Below are positions 26,649 to 35,396 of a DNA stretch of 64,000 bases, piece by piece. How positions within the stretch are numbered: position 1 is the first letter of the stretch; each line of letters starts with the position of its first letter. The notes under the pieces were generated by a model. It was not told the DNA's origin. It worked only from the letters and a program-made list of their open reading frames with translations, and ran no database searches. Source of the stretch: Thermoflavimicrobium daqui (GTDB lineage: Bacteria > Bacillota > Bacilli > Thermoactinomycetales > Thermoactinomycetaceae); assembly GCF_003313465.1 (NCBI RefSeq), contig NZ_KZ845674.1, positions 1 through 64,000 on the forward strand. Reading direction: 5' to 3'. A program made the translations under genes and the position numbers.

Positions 26649-26677
26649 TTGACTTTAATCTATAGGCGTGATATCTT
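26649..26677 (+). promoter_or_regulatory. Sigma-A-type promoter of the peroxiredoxin gene
   Basis: TTGACT (26649-26654), 17-base spacer, TATCTT (26672-26677). Leader of about 110 bases before the ATG. The rest of 26420-26796 holds the preceding terminator and no gene. Confidence 0.5.
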
Positions 26678-26796
26678 ATTCATGTCAATAACTCAGCAAC
26701 TTGTTTACAAACCACCCACTTTGGGAAAAGTAAACAGGTACATAATCCCAACACATACTTACTAATCTCTTAACATCTCATGAGGAGGAATGGACC

Positions 26797-27333
26797 ATGT
26801 CCAGTCTTGTAGGTAAACCAGCCCCAGATTTTGATATGGAAAGTACTAAAAATCTAGAAACCCTAGATGAAAATGTTAAACTTTCCGATTATAAAGGAAA
26901 ATGGCTCGTTCTTTTCTTCTATCCAATGGACTTTACTTTTGTTTGTCCAACAGAGATTACTGCTCTTAGTGATAACTATCATGAGTTCCAAGCAAACGAT
27001 TGCGAAATTATCGGTGTAAGCACAGATAGCAAATTTGTGCATCGTGCATGGATTAACACCCCACGTTCTGAAAATGGATTGGGTGAACTCAACTATCCAT
27101 TAGGTGCTGACCCAGCTCATAAAGTAAGCCGTGACTACGGTGTACTTATTGAGGAAAAAGGTGTTGCTAACCGTGGTCTATTCATCATTGATCCAGAAGG
27201 TATTGTCCGCTACCAAGTAGTAACCGACTTGAACGTAGGTCGTAGCGTAGATGAAACCTTACGTGTTCTCCAAGCTCTCCAAAGCGGTGGTCGTTGCCCA
27301 GCTGACTGGAAACCAGGTGCAAAACACGTTTAA
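26797..27333 (+). CDS. ykuU: Typical 2-Cys peroxiredoxin (YkuU-like)
   Basis: 178 residues. Reduces hydrogen peroxide and organic peroxides using a thiol donor. The peroxidatic Cys is in DFTFVCPTE (Cys near 50) and the resolving Cys in GGRCPADW near the C-terminus. The AhpC/Prx1 arrangement is complete. Start ATG 26797 after GAGGAGGAATGGACC. The next gene encodes a YkuV-like thioredoxin, the same pair as ykuU-ykuV, which would supply electrons. A terminator between them suggests partial uncoupling. Confidence 0.92.
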   Translation: MSSLVGKPAPDFDMESTKNLETLDENVKLSDYKGKWLVLFFYPMDFTFVCPTEITALSDNYHEFQANDCEIIGVSTDSKFVHRAWINTPRSENGLGELNYPLGADPAHKVSRDYGVLIEEKGVANRGLFIIDPEGIVRYQVVTDLNVGRSVDETLRVLQALQSGGRCPADWKPGAKHV

Positions 27334-27346
27334 TTAACCAAAGAGG

Positions 27347-27378
27347 AGGACCTAACTACTTGGTTAGGTCCTTTTTTT
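27347..27378 (+). terminator. Intrinsic terminator after peroxiredoxin gene
   Basis: AGGACCTAAC pairs with GTTAGGTCCT, followed by a T run. Confidence 0.88.
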
Positions 27379-27408
27379 ACCAGATCTTAAATAAGGAGGT
27401 TGAGGTTC

Positions 27409-27861
27409 ATGCCATTACGTTTACGTACAGAGATGCCTGAGATCAAAGGAATTACAGAATGGGTAAATAGTGAAGTAAGTAATGAGGATCTAAAAGGAAA
27501 GCCTGTTCTTGTTCATTTTTGGTCCATTAGCTGTCATATGTGTAAAGTTAGTTTACCTGATGTGAATAAAATCAAAGAAGAATATCCAGAACTAGCTGTT
27601 GTAGGAATTCATATGCCTCGTTCTGAAAAAGATTTAGAGATCGAGCCAGTCAAAGAAACCATTGAAAAATATGAACTGAAACATCCACAAGGCATTGATA
27701 ATACACATAGTGTAGTGGATGCTTTTGAAAACGAGTATGTTCCTGCTTTTTATCTATTTGATCCAGAAGGAAAACTCAGACATCGTTCAGCAGGAGAAAA
27801 AGCATTATCTATGCTAAAAACACCTTTAGAGAGAGTTATGAATGAAATTCGTCAAGCTTAG
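27409..27861 (+). CDS. ykuV: Thioredoxin-fold thiol-disulfide oxidoreductase (YkuV-like)
   Basis: 150 residues, no signal peptide. The redox motif is [13 protein letters not shown] (CHMC), as in YkuV, followed by [14 protein letters not shown] and [19 protein letters not shown] with the cis-Pro equivalent. Likely reductant for the peroxiredoxin upstream. Start ATG 27409, nine bases after AAGGAGG; the in-frame TTG at 27400 overlaps the spacer. Confidence 0.9.
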   Translation: MPLRLRTEMPEIKGITEWVNSEVSNEDLKGKPVLVHFWSISCHMCKVSLPDVNKIKEEYPELAVVGIHMPRSEKDLEIEPVKETIEKYELKHPQGIDNTHSVVDAFENEYVPAFYLFDPEGKLRHRSAGEKALSMLKTPLERVMNEIRQA

Positions 27862-27875
27862 TTGGAGGGAATAAG

Positions 27876-28259
27876 ATGAATTTACCACAAGAGCTGAAGT
27901 ATTCCAAAGAGCACGAATGGGTAAAAACAGAGGGCAACCAAGTAAGAATCGGAATTACCGATTTTGCTCAATCAGAGCTGGGGGACATTGTTTTTGTTGA
28001 GCTCCCAGAAGTTGGAGCAGAGATCGCTGTTGGTGAACCATTTGGTAGTGTAGAATCTGTTAAAACAGTCTCAGAACTTTATGCACCAGTCAGTGGAAAA
28101 GTGATTGAAGTGAATGGTGATTTAGAAGAGTCTCCGGAAAATGTGAACAACTCTCCTTATGAAGACGGTTGGATGATTGTAGTCGAAATGGCTGATGCAT
28201 CAGAGTTAGAAAAACTTCTGACTGCAGAAGGATATAGCAAAGAGATTGAACAAGACTAA
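27876..28259 (+). CDS. gcvH: Glycine cleavage system H protein
   Basis: 127 residues. Carries the lipoyl arm that shuttles the aminomethyl group between GcvP, GcvT and Lpd. The lipoylated Lys is in [11 protein letters not shown] (near 64); the N-terminus [12 protein letters not shown] and C-terminal SPYEDGWM are typical. Start ATG 27876 after TTGGAGGGAATAAG, 14 bases downstream of the ykuV-like gene. No other gcv gene is here, as usual in Bacillales. In this organism it may also serve lipoate relay to other complexes, such as the PDH at 42-47 kb. Confidence 0.95.
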   Translation: MNLPQELKYSKEHEWVKTEGNQVRIGITDFAQSELGDIVFVELPEVGAEIAVGEPFGSVESVKTVSELYAPVSGKVIEVNGDLEESPENVNNSPYEDGWMIVVEMADASELEKLLTAEGYSKEIEQD

Positions 28260-28286
28260 AGGGTTAAGCTGCAAAAGGGGCTTAGT

Positions 28287-28331
28287 GAAATCCTCTGAAA
28301 TCCAATAATTGGATTTCAGAGGATTTCTTTG
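28287..28331 (+). terminator. Very long perfect hairpin terminator after gcvH
   Basis: GAAATCCTCTGAAATCCAA pairs with TTGGATTTCAGAGGATTTC over 19 bp with a minimal loop, then CTTTGTTTTG. Confidence 0.8.
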
Positions 28332-28445
28332 TTTTGAGGTTTAAATGAACGGATTGAGTGGTAAATAAACAATACTAACTAAATCAGTTTTTAAAAACTC
28401 TATCGGATGTTTGTTTTGGATCAGGGGAAGGGGAGGGGAAACGCT

Positions 28446-28868
28446 ATGAGTTTCTGCTGTGGAGCTAGTATGATCGGTATGGTAGGTACATTAAGTCATC
28501 AGCATGTAAAAGTTCATCATGTTCCGTTGCTTTGTTGCCCGGTTTGCCAAAATGTGGTAGTGCATCCAGCTATAAAAGAGGAATTTGACTTGGTGGTGGA
28601 GTATGCTAAAGAAGACCAAGTCAAAGAAATAACCCTCCGCGAATCGATTAACCCCGAAATGCTTATTGAATGGAAAGAAATTTGTGTAAGTTTTCAAGAA
28701 GATGATATAGATCACGTGCTTCGTGAGCAGATTGATCATTCACTCGACTTATTAAGTGTTGCTAAGCTACTATCAGACTCAGAATGGGAAGAAGATTTAA
28801 AAAACCGTTTGCGAGTGCTTAGCCTTCGTCTACGGAAACTAGAGGAAAATAAAGAGAGTAGTAGATAA
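28446..28868 (+). CDS. Conserved-type hypothetical protein with CxxC zinc knuckle
   Basis: 140 residues, not recognised. The N-terminus has CCG and a CCPVCQNVVVHPAIK segment (CxxC near 34-37) that resembles a YgiT-type zinc finger. The rest is a highly charged, probably helical region (about 50-140) rich in Glu, Leu and Lys. No signal peptide. Start ATG 28446 follows GGGGAGGGGAAACGCT; the longer frame from 28407 has no ribosome site. Single gene between two terminators. Confidence 0.6.
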   Translation: MSFCCGASMIGMVGTLSHQHVKVHHVPLLCCPVCQNVVVHPAIKEEFDLVVEYAKEDQVKEITLRESINPEMLIEWKEICVSFQEDDIDHVLREQIDHSLDLLSVAKLLSDSEWEEDLKNRLRVLSLRLRKLEENKESSR

Positions 28869-28883
28869 ATAGAACCAGCGAAA

Positions 28884-28913
28884 AAGCCAGCTTTTAGGTA
28901 AGCTGGTTTTTTT
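28884..28913 (+). terminator. Intrinsic terminator
   Basis: CCAGCTT/AAGCTGG stem followed by TTTTTTT, directly downstream of the zinc-knuckle gene. Confidence 0.8.
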
Positions 28914-28983
28914 AATGGGCTTATGTATGATAGGATGGTTGGAATGGAAAACTATGGACAAAAATTGGAGCGGAGGTTTTTTT

Positions 28984-29412
28984 ATGATTCAAGAATACTT
29001 ATCTGAAGAGCTCATTCAACTAGATATACAGGTCGAGATGAGAGAAGAAGTGATTGATCGATTAGCAGAATTAATGGAAGCAAAGGGGATAATGGCAAGA
29101 AATGAAGATTTTCTATATAACGTATTTGAGCGAGAGAGAAATGGAACGACATCGATGGGTTCAGAAATAGCTATTCCCTATGGTACTTCTAAAGATGTTA
29201 ATCGTTCTGCAATAGCTGTTGCTCGTTTGATTAAGCCGATCTATTGGGATGATGGAAATCCGGTATCTTATGTATTTTTAATCGCAGCATTAAAAGGGGA
29301 GGAGACTGTACTTTACTCTTCATTAAAGGAGAAATTAATGGATCAAAAAGTAAGAGAGCAGTTAAAGATAGCAAGTACACCAGTCCAAGTTGTATCAGCT
29401 TTACAGATATAA
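28984..29412 (+). CDS. PTS EIIA type-2-like protein with phospho-histidine replaced by tyrosine
   Basis: 142 residues matching the fructose/mannitol-type EIIA fold along its length: MREEVIDRLAELMEAKG, a REAxxx-like FERERNGTTSMGSEIAIPYG, and a C-terminal SLKEKLMDQKVREQL region. In active EIIA proteins the segment ends IPHG, and the His accepts phosphate from HPr. Here the codon is TAT (Tyr), one base from CAT, so canonical phosphotransfer should be lost. No EIIB, EIIC or PRD regulator is nearby. A regulatory or scaffold role is possible but is inference. Start ATG 28984 after GAGCGGAGG. Confidence 0.75.
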   Translation: MIQEYLSEELIQLDIQVEMREEVIDRLAELMEAKGIMARNEDFLYNVFERERNGTTSMGSEIAIPYGTSKDVNRSAIAVARLIKPIYWDDGNPVSYVFLIAALKGEETVLYSSLKEKLMDQKVREQLKIASTPVQVVSALQI

Positions 29413-29480
29413 ACAGATTTATGAAATATGCCTTTAGTCTATTCCAATATGATGCAAATCAACAGGAATTAAGGTCTTAC

Positions 29481-29518
29481 AAAAAAGGTCTTGAAGCAAA
29501 ACTCCAAGACCTTTTTTG
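29481..29518. terminator. Bidirectional terminator between EIIA-like gene and pckA
   Basis: AAAAAAGGTCTTG (29481-29493) pairs with CAAGACCTTTTTT (29505-29517). A RepB-like tail fragment (about 29437-29470) lies beside it. Confidence 0.88.
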
Positions 29519-29530
29519 TAAAATGATATT

Positions 29531-31105
29531 TTATTTTTTAGGACCTGCCATCTGAATTGCTTCCGATACACCACTAAATTTACTAAAGTTTTTATGGAAA
29601 AGCTGTGCCAACTCTTGTGCTTTTTGATCATAGGCATCTTGATTAGTCCAAGTGTTGCGTGGATTGAGTATATCCGATGGAACCTCCGGACATGTGACGG
29701 GTATATGCAAGCCGAAGATTGGATCCGTTGTATAATCTACTTCTTTCAATTTTCCTTCGATAGCAGCACGAACCATTGCCCGTGTATAACCTAAATGGAT
29801 ACGTTTTCCTACCCCATACGGACCACCAGTCCAACCCGTATTCACGAGATAAACAGCAACGTCATGTTTAGCGATTTTTTCTCCCAGCATTTCAGCATAA
29901 ACATTGGCAGGGCGTGGTAAGAATGGCGCACCAAAACAAGTAGAGAAAGTAGCTTCTGGTTCGGTAATACCACGCTCTGTGCCCGCTAATTTACTAGTAT
30001 AACCGGATAAGAAATGGTACATCGCTTGTTCTGGAGTTAAGCGAGAGATTGGTGGCAGTACACCAAAAGCATCAGCCGTTAAAAATAAGATGACATTTGG
30101 ATGACCTGCCGTTCCAGGAATGACTGCGCCTGGAATATAATCAATTGGATATGCTGCACGAGTGTTTTCGGTCCATGAACTATCATCGTAGTTTGGTTGT
30201 CTATCCTCGTTTAGAACTACGTTTTCAAGCACAGAACCAAATCGAATGGCTCCCCAAATCTGAGGCTCTTTTTCTTGGCTTAGTCCGATACATTTTGCAT
30301 AGCATCCACCTTCAAAATTAAAGATCCCTTGATCAGACCAGCCATGTTCATCATCTCCGATCAGGCGACGGTGAGGATCAGCAGACAACGTTGTCTTACC
30401 AGTTCCTGATAAACCGAAGAATAAAGCAACATCCCCTTGTTCTCCAACATTAGCAGAACAGTGCATGGGTAAGACATCTTTCTCAGGTAAGAGGTAGTTC
30501 ATAACGCTAAAGATGGACTTTTTCATTTCTCCTGCATAGTGTGTACCAGCAATAACGACCACCTTATGCGTAAAGCTTACAGCAATTAATGTTTCTGAGC
30601 GTGTTCCATCTTCTTCAGGATTAATTTTAAAATTGGGTACACAGATCACGGTGAATTCTGGGGTATGATTAACTAATTCTTCTTTAGTTGGTCGGATAAA
30701 AAGTTGATGAACAAATAGATTCTGCCACGCGTATTCATTAATTACACGAATAGGCAGACGATAAGTCTGATCAGCACCAGCAAAACCATCAAAGATAAAA
30801 AGTTCTTTGTCTCGTAAATACGCCAGCAAGCGTTGATAAATTTTTTCAAAAACAGCCGGTTCGATCGGTTGGTTTACACTACCCCAATCAACTGTAGCTT
30901 CGACCGAATGATCTTTTACAATAAATTTATCTTTAGGAGAACGACCTGTAAATTTACCAGTTGTTGCACGAAGAGCTCCATTATATGCTAAAGTTGCTTC
31001 ATTTCTTTGTAATGCTTTCTCTATTAGTTCAGTTACACTTAGATTTGCATGAACTTTTCCTTCGAATTGGAGCAAAGGTGTTTGTTCGGTGAGGATTATA
31101 CTCAT
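29531..31105 (-). CDS. pckA: Phosphoenolpyruvate carboxykinase (ATP)
   Basis: 524 residues, close to the B. subtilis enzyme. Converts oxaloacetate and ATP to phosphoenolpyruvate, the first gluconeogenic step. Motifs: P-loop [14 protein letters not shown], metal and ATP site [20 protein letters not shown], and RSPKDKFIV in the N-terminal lobe. Start ATG 31105 (MSIILTEQT) lies 8 bases after AAGGATGG; the ATG at 31117 overlaps that site. Upstream region 31106-31431 is shared with the divergent S1 gene and contains no recognised operator. Confidence 0.95.
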   Translation of the reverse strand: MSIILTEQTPLLQFEGKVHANLSVTELIEKALQRNEATLAYNGALRATTGKFTGRSPKDKFIVKDHSVEATVDWGSVNQPIEPAVFEKIYQRLLAYLRDKELFIFDGFAGADQTYRLPIRVINEYAWQNLFVHQLFIRPTKEELVNHTPEFTVICVPNFKINPEEDGTRSETLIAVSFTHKVVVIAGTHYAGEMKKSIFSVMNYLLPEKDVLPMHCSANVGEQGDVALFFGLSGTGKTTLSADPHRRLIGDDEHGWSDQGIFNFEGGCYAKCIGLSQEKEPQIWGAIRFGSVLENVVLNEDRQPNYDDSSWTENTRAAYPIDYIPGAVIPGTAGHPNVILFLTADAFGVLPPISRLTPEQAMYHFLSGYTSKLAGTERGITEPEATFSTCFGAPFLPRPANVYAEMLGEKIAKHDVAVYLVNTGWTGGPYGVGKRIHLGYTRAMVRAAIEGKLKEVDYTTDPIFGLHIPVTCPEVPSDILNPRNTWTNQDAYDQKAQELAQLFHKNFSKFSGVSEAIQMAGPKK

Positions 31106-31368
31106 TTTCTCAACCATCCTTAAACATGTTATTCAAATTCGTCCGAGCGATCTTAAATGTATGTTTCATTCGGTAAATAATATAACATATTTAAGAGGAT
31201 GGGTGAACTATTTCTTATAAAAAAATGTTATAGTCGAGGAAAACGTTACAGTAAGAAAGAGTTTTTGCCATACTAAAAGGTGAAAGAGGATAATTTAGAG
31301 ATATTCTCTACATGATTATTTTGATGGAAAAAACATATTGCTAAATAGAGGATTTGACCTTTTATTCA

Positions 31369-31397
31369 TTGACATAATAAAAAATAAATGATACCAT
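31369..31397 (+). promoter_or_regulatory. Sigma-A promoter of the S1-domain gene
   Basis: TTGACA (31369-31374), 17-base spacer, TACCAT (31392-31397), then a short leader to the ATG at 31432. Confidence 0.65.
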
Positions 31398-31431
31398 CTT
31401 ACAGAATGAATACCATTTCGGGAGTGTTAGA

Positions 31432-31818
31432 ATGAGTCAGTTAAAAGAAGGGGCCATTATTACAGGAGAAGTCATCTCGACGAAGCCCTTTGGTGCATTT
31501 GTGAAATTAGAGTCGGGAGAAACCGGATTAGTTCACATTTCTCAACTTTCCGCGAAATATGTAGAGAAAGTAGAAGATGTGGTTCAAGTAGGTGCAAAGG
31601 TTAAAGTAAAAGTACTTTCCATTGATGAAAATGGTAAAATCTCTTTATCGATGAAAGCACTTAGTGAAGATCGACCTCCTCGTGAGCGTAAAGGCGGAGA
31701 TCGTCGAGGTGGACGAAGAGGAGCTCCTACTGATTTTGAAGATATGATGAAAAAATGGTTAAAGAGTAGTGAGGAAAGATTGAGTGCCCTTGCTGCCAAA
31801 CAGAAAAGAAATCGTTAA
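31432..31818 (+). CDS. S1 RNA-binding domain protein (YugI/YabR type, general stress protein 13-like)
   Basis: 128 residues. One S1 OB-fold domain (about 3-75: KEGAIITGEVISTKPFGAFV, GLVHISQLS, KVKVKVLSIDENGKISLSMK). A basic Arg/Gly linker and an amphipathic tail, FEDMMKKWLKSSEERLSALA, follow, as in YugI/YabR. Such proteins associate with ribosomes or RNA. Start ATG 31432 after GGGAGTG. Confidence 0.9.
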   Translation: MSQLKEGAIITGEVISTKPFGAFVKLESGETGLVHISQLSAKYVEKVEDVVQVGAKVKVKVLSIDENGKISLSMKALSEDRPPRERKGGDRRGGRRGAPTDFEDMMKKWLKSSEERLSALAAKQKRNR

Positions 31819-31955
31819 GTCTGATCAAAGATGCACTGACGATTGATATAGATGCGAAAAGCTAAATAACCAAGAGTAAAGGTTGAAGTACCTTTTTGCT
31901 TTTGCTGATTGTGAAGCTTTAAGCAAGTTTGGATAGCTCTATCTTTCGATAATAA

Positions 31956-31987
31956 AAGGCTGGCATATCAATGCCAACCTTTTTTTG
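31956..31987. terminator. Bidirectional terminator
   Basis: AAGGCTGGCAT pairs with ATGCCAACCTT (one G-U pair), followed by TTTTT, between convergent genes. Confidence 0.8.
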
Positions 31988-31991
31988 TCGT

Positions 31992-33014
31992 CTATGAACC
32001 ACCACCGCAACCACCACCACCGCAGCCGCCTCCACAGCCACCACCGCCATCGCCACTACCGCCATCGCCACTACCACCATCACTGCTACAGCCACCGTCG
32101 CTTCCACAGTCAATACTCATGTTACTACCAGCGTCACCACTATAGCCGATCAATGATGATGAATCTTTTTGCTTAAAAGCTTGTTCGATATGAATATGCA
32201 GTAACTTTAATTCATTCGTAAAGTGTATTGGATGGAAAATTGATAAATAAAACATTCCAGAAAGTAAGGCGAGTGACTTTGTATTTGATTTTGAGTTGGG
32301 TATATAGGTCTTTTTATAGCTTTTTACCGTTGTTCCATGTAATTGTACATGATGATCCAAACTTTGAATTTCAGATTTTATATATTGGATGATAAATGAG
32401 ATAAGATAAGAAACACTAGAGACGTGTTGAGCAGTATAGGCATTAAAGTACTTTTGAGTTAGCTCTTCCTCTGATAAACTGCGGAAGTCTTCTGCTATTT
32501 GTGATGATAACGGATTTCTTAAAAATGGCCCCCACAATGTAAAGCTATATTTAGTTGGTCGGAATAAGATAAAATAGACAGTATCAAACCATGCTCGGTC
32601 CTCAGGTGCAGGTTTATAGCCGGGAGCATGAGGAATATGGTGTAATTTGGTTTTCAAAAAATTATCACAAAATTCGTCATATTCTCTAGTGAACATTAAC
32701 ATTTCATGCCAGATTTCATCGACTTCGTTACTATACATGGATACTTTTTTGAGAATCGCCACCATAATCAAATAGCGTTGCCATTCAAACCAGCGACTTT
32801 TCCAAGTATTCTCATCTAATTTATATTTCCCCATTACTCTACCTTTTACTGCTTCTATATATGAATGGGGAAGAGAATTCTCTAAGTGTTGGATGAGTGA
32901 ATGTATCTCTTGGATAAACGTTTCATGATGAGGTTGAATTCCTAAAAAGGGTTGTTCATAAGAAATACGAGCGATCTTCTTCTTTTTGTTATTTTTCCAG
33001 AAAAAGAATCCCAT
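31992..33014 (-). CDS. Glycine-rich domain (GRDP-like) protein with Cys/Gly tail
   Basis: 340 residues. The central region has VDEIWHEMLMFTREYDEFC and LHHIPH near 100-130. This VD-x-IWH / Y-x-x-FC / HH pattern is that of the glycine-rich domain-containing protein family, first known in plants (DUF1399-like). A second helical segment (about 180-275) follows. The last 35-40 residues are almost only Gly, Ser, Asp and Cys, with three Cys in C-GGG-C-GGGG-C spacing, which could bind metal or stay disordered. No signal peptide or confident membrane segment. Function unknown. Start ATG 33014 after AGAGGTGGAATCAGC. Confidence 0.6.
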   Translation of the reverse strand: MGFFFWKNNKKKKIARISYEQPFLGIQPHHETFIQEIHSLIQHLENSLPHSYIEAVKGRVMGKYKLDENTWKSRWFEWQRYLIMVAILKKVSMYSNEVDEIWHEMLMFTREYDEFCDNFLKTKLHHIPHAPGYKPAPEDRAWFDTVYFILFRPTKYSFTLWGPFLRNPLSSQIAEDFRSLSEEELTQKYFNAYTAQHVSSVSYLISFIIQYIKSEIQSLDHHVQLHGTTVKSYKKTYIPNSKSNTKSLALLSGMFYLSIFHPIHFTNELKLLHIHIEQAFKQKDSSSLIGYSGDAGSNMSIDCGSDGGCSSDGGSGDGGSGDGGGGCGGGCGGGGCGGGS

Positions 33015-33211
33015 GCTGATTCCACCTCTCGCTGACTGAATGACTTTAATTCTATTATAAATGATTATTTATTAATACGTTAGAAATATATCTTTTCTTT
33101 TCATAAAAAGAACTTCTAAGAAGGTGATCTTAGAAGTTCTATGGACTGATTACTTTCAGCAAATAAGTGACTGAGTTACTTCTAATCTGAAGTGTTATGC
33201 CTGCAAGGCTT

Positions 33212-33799
33212 CTATTTTTTTTCAATCACTACCAATGAAGGAGCGTGGTTTCTGTTTAATATTTGCTGCCACATTACTTGAAATGACTTCGCTGGAAGAG
33301 AAGTAGCCCATTTGATTACACTAGCTGCTTCTTCTTGTCCCCCAGGATGCCCTGTATAAAGAGCGAGGGTAATGATTCCCCCTGAAGCCAGCCAATGGGT
33401 CATCTTAGATAAAGCAGCGATGGTGGTAGATGGTTGAGTGATAATCGACGGGTCACCGTGAGGTAAATAGCCTAAATTAAACATAACCGCTTGTATATGT
33501 CCGAGATGTACCTTAGGCAATACCTCATCAAAGCGATCATGACTTAGCCTGTACAACTCTACGATCGGCAAGAGGTTAGCCGCTTGTAGTCGTGATCTTG
33601 TCGCTGTGATCGCGTCGTTTTGTATGTCAAAACCATATACTTTCCCATTTGGTTGCACCTGTTCGGCTAAGAATAAGGTATCATGCCCATTGCCGATTGT
33701 TGCATCGATGACTACACAAGTTTCAACCGTTGAAGAAGCCTTTGTCAAATGGGAAGAAAGGAATTTCCGAGCGCTGCTTAGAGTGGAAGGAATATGCAT
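33212..33799 (-). CDS. mnmM: SAM-dependent tRNA-modifying methyltransferase, YtqB/MnmM-like
   Basis: 195 residues. Class I methyltransferase: motif I VVIDATIGNGHDTLFLAEQV, acidic YGFDIQNDAI, and the family-typical AVMFNLGYLPHGDPSI and LALYTGHPGGQEEA. YtqB was reported to methylate 5-aminomethyl-2-thiouridine at tRNA position 34 (MnmM). The neighbour at 33812 is YtqA-like, and the pair order matches B. subtilis ytqA-ytqB, which supports the call. The two genes are 12 bases apart. Start ATG 33799 after GGAAGATCAT. Confidence 0.82.
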   Translation of the reverse strand: MHIPSTLSSARKFLSSHLTKASSTVETCVVIDATIGNGHDTLFLAEQVQPNGKVYGFDIQNDAITATRSRLQAANLLPIVELYRLSHDRFDEVLPKVHLGHIQAVMFNLGYLPHGDPSIITQPSTTIAALSKMTHWLASGGIITLALYTGHPGGQEEAASVIKWATSLPAKSFQVMWQQILNRNHAPSLVVIEKK

Positions 33800-33811
33800 A
33801 TGATCTTCCTT

Positions 33812-34795
33812 TTATTTTAGTAGTGTCCATGGTTGGCGAGGTTTTGCTTTTTTACCTTGCCACGTGTTACGTTTTTGGAGTTCATCATCAATCGCATTGA
33901 GAACTTCCCATTTTTTTCGGCTCCACATAGGTCCGATCAATAAATCTGGAGGTCCATCACCAGTAATTCGATGAATAACGATATCGGGTGGTAACATCTC
34001 GAGTGAATCAACAACCAAACGGACATAGGATTCTTTATCTAAAAACTGTAAAAGCCCTGCTTCATACTGTTTAACCATCGGGGTATTCTTCAATAAATGA
34101 AGAAGATGAATTTTGATTCCTTGAATGTCCATATTGGCACAAGCTTCCACAGTTTGTAACATCATCTCTTCAGTTTCTCCAGGTAGCCCATGGATAATAT
34201 GGGCACAAGTACGAATACCATGCTGTCGAAGCTTTTCGACCGCTTCGACAAAACAAGCAAAGTCGTGTCCACGATTAATTAACTCACCTGTTTGATCATG
34301 CATGGTTTGAAGACCTAGCTCTACCCATAGATAGGTACGCTGATTTAGCTCGGCGAGATACTCAACGACATCATCGGGCAAACAGTCGGGGCGAGTCGCA
34401 ATGGATAGACCAACCACTCCTTCTTGTTCCAAAATGACTTCATACATCTCCCGGAGTTCTGCCACTGGAGCGTAAGTGTTACTAAATGCTTGAAAGTAAC
34501 CAATATATTTGGCATCTGGCCATTTTTGATGCATACGCTCTTTTACATCATTAAACTGTTTAATTAAATCATCACGGCGATTTCCAGCAAAATCTCCAGA
34601 TCCCCGAGCACTACAAAAAGTACAGCCACCAATTGCTACTTTTCCGTCACGGTTAGGGCAGGTAAAGCCTCCATCCAATGCTACTTTAAATATCTTTTGC
34701 CCATAAAGCTGACGTAAATGAGAGTTCCATGTATGATAACGTTTATCTCCCCAGAGTAGGGGAGTTTCATTGATTTCGATTACTTGTTTATCCAT
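33812..34795 (-). CDS. ytqA: Radical SAM protein, TIGR01212/YtqA family
   Basis: 327 residues. A cluster motif GFTCPNRDGKVAIGGCTFCS carries three Cys that would hold the 4Fe-4S cluster; SIATRPDCLPDD and ELGLQTMHDQT resemble the Elp3/YtqA fold. The substrate is not established; the companion methyltransferase gene suggests a tRNA role. Start ATG 34795 (MDKQVIE) lies after AAAAGGATGATTTCT; longer starts at 34804 and 34834 fit the ribosome site less well. Confidence 0.88.
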   Translation of the reverse strand: MDKQVIEINETPLLWGDKRYHTWNSHLRQLYGQKIFKVALDGGFTCPNRDGKVAIGGCTFCSARGSGDFAGNRRDDLIKQFNDVKERMHQKWPDAKYIGYFQAFSNTYAPVAELREMYEVILEQEGVVGLSIATRPDCLPDDVVEYLAELNQRTYLWVELGLQTMHDQTGELINRGHDFACFVEAVEKLRQHGIRTCAHIIHGLPGETEEMMLQTVEACANMDIQGIKIHLLHLLKNTPMVKQYEAGLLQFLDKESYVRLVVDSLEMLPPDIVIHRITGDGPPDLLIGPMWSRKKWEVLNAIDDELQKRNTWQGKKAKPRQPWTLLK

Positions 34796-34957
34796 AGAAA
34801 TCATCCTTTTATCAAAGCTGTTTCTATTATACATGATTTATCAATCGATTTCAGATATAGCTTTGGGTTACTAACCAAATACACGACCCGTTTTAGTTTG
34901 GATTAAGCTTTCGTCTACGTTACATAAAAAGGTATTAGGATTTTTCATCGTTATAGT

Positions 34958-34996
34958 AAAACCAACCATCCACATATTTTGGATGGTTAGTTTTAT
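34958..34996 (-). terminator. Terminator for the small anchored protein gene
   Basis: ACCAACCATCC pairs with GGATGGTTAGT, with a U tract on the minus-strand side. Confidence 0.75.
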
Positions 34997-34998
34997 CC

Positions 34999-35283
34999 CT
35001 ATCCTCCAGTAGAACTTTTGGAGTTAGATGGGCTAGGAATATGAAGTTTTTTTCCCTCAGTTACTTTAGGAGGATTTTTCACTTGATTATTACTTTTTCT
35101 TACTTTATTCACTTTATCCTCTTGATCATTGGTATTCGTAATCGTTGTCGGTTTCGGTTTTTCTTCTGCTTCTTTTTGTTTGTCTGTTTTTTTACCTGAA
35201 TTACCTTGTATGCCTATCGCTGCAAAAACTGATAATGAAGCTAAAAAGAGTATCACAAGCTTTCCCTTTTTTTTCTTTTTCAT
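34999..35283 (-). CDS. Small membrane-anchored, charged hypothetical protein
   Basis: 94 residues. Basic N-terminus (MKKKKKG), one hydrophobic segment (about 9-26, LVILFLASLSVFAAIGI), then a highly charged Lys/Glu/Asn/Thr-rich region and a Ser/Gly-rich end. It looks like a secreted or anchored low-complexity protein; no family recognised. Start ATG 35283 after AGAGGAAGATGA; the longer frame from 35373 has no ribosome site. Confidence 0.55.
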   Translation of the reverse strand: MKKKKKGKLVILFLASLSVFAAIGIQGNSGKKTDKQKEAEEKPKPTTITNTNDQEDKVNKVRKSNNQVKNPPKVTEGKKLHIPSPSNSKSSTGG

Positions 35284-35396
35284 TTCATCTTCCTCTTTCA
35301 GCATAAAGTTTTCCAGCTTAGTAGTGCAGAGGTCACTCAGAAATTCAAACTGTGATATTTGTTTTATACTCATATCACAGGAAGAGTCATGCAGTT

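Noticed and set aside
31240-31256. AACGTTAC-containing stretch between pckA and the S1 gene as a cre site
   Set aside because: It differs from the cre consensus at three positions, so it was not called.
31919-32176. ORFs rich in Val/Ala and His/Arg opposite or beside the GRDP-like tail
   Set aside because: They are out-of-frame readings of the low-complexity Gly-rich coding region.
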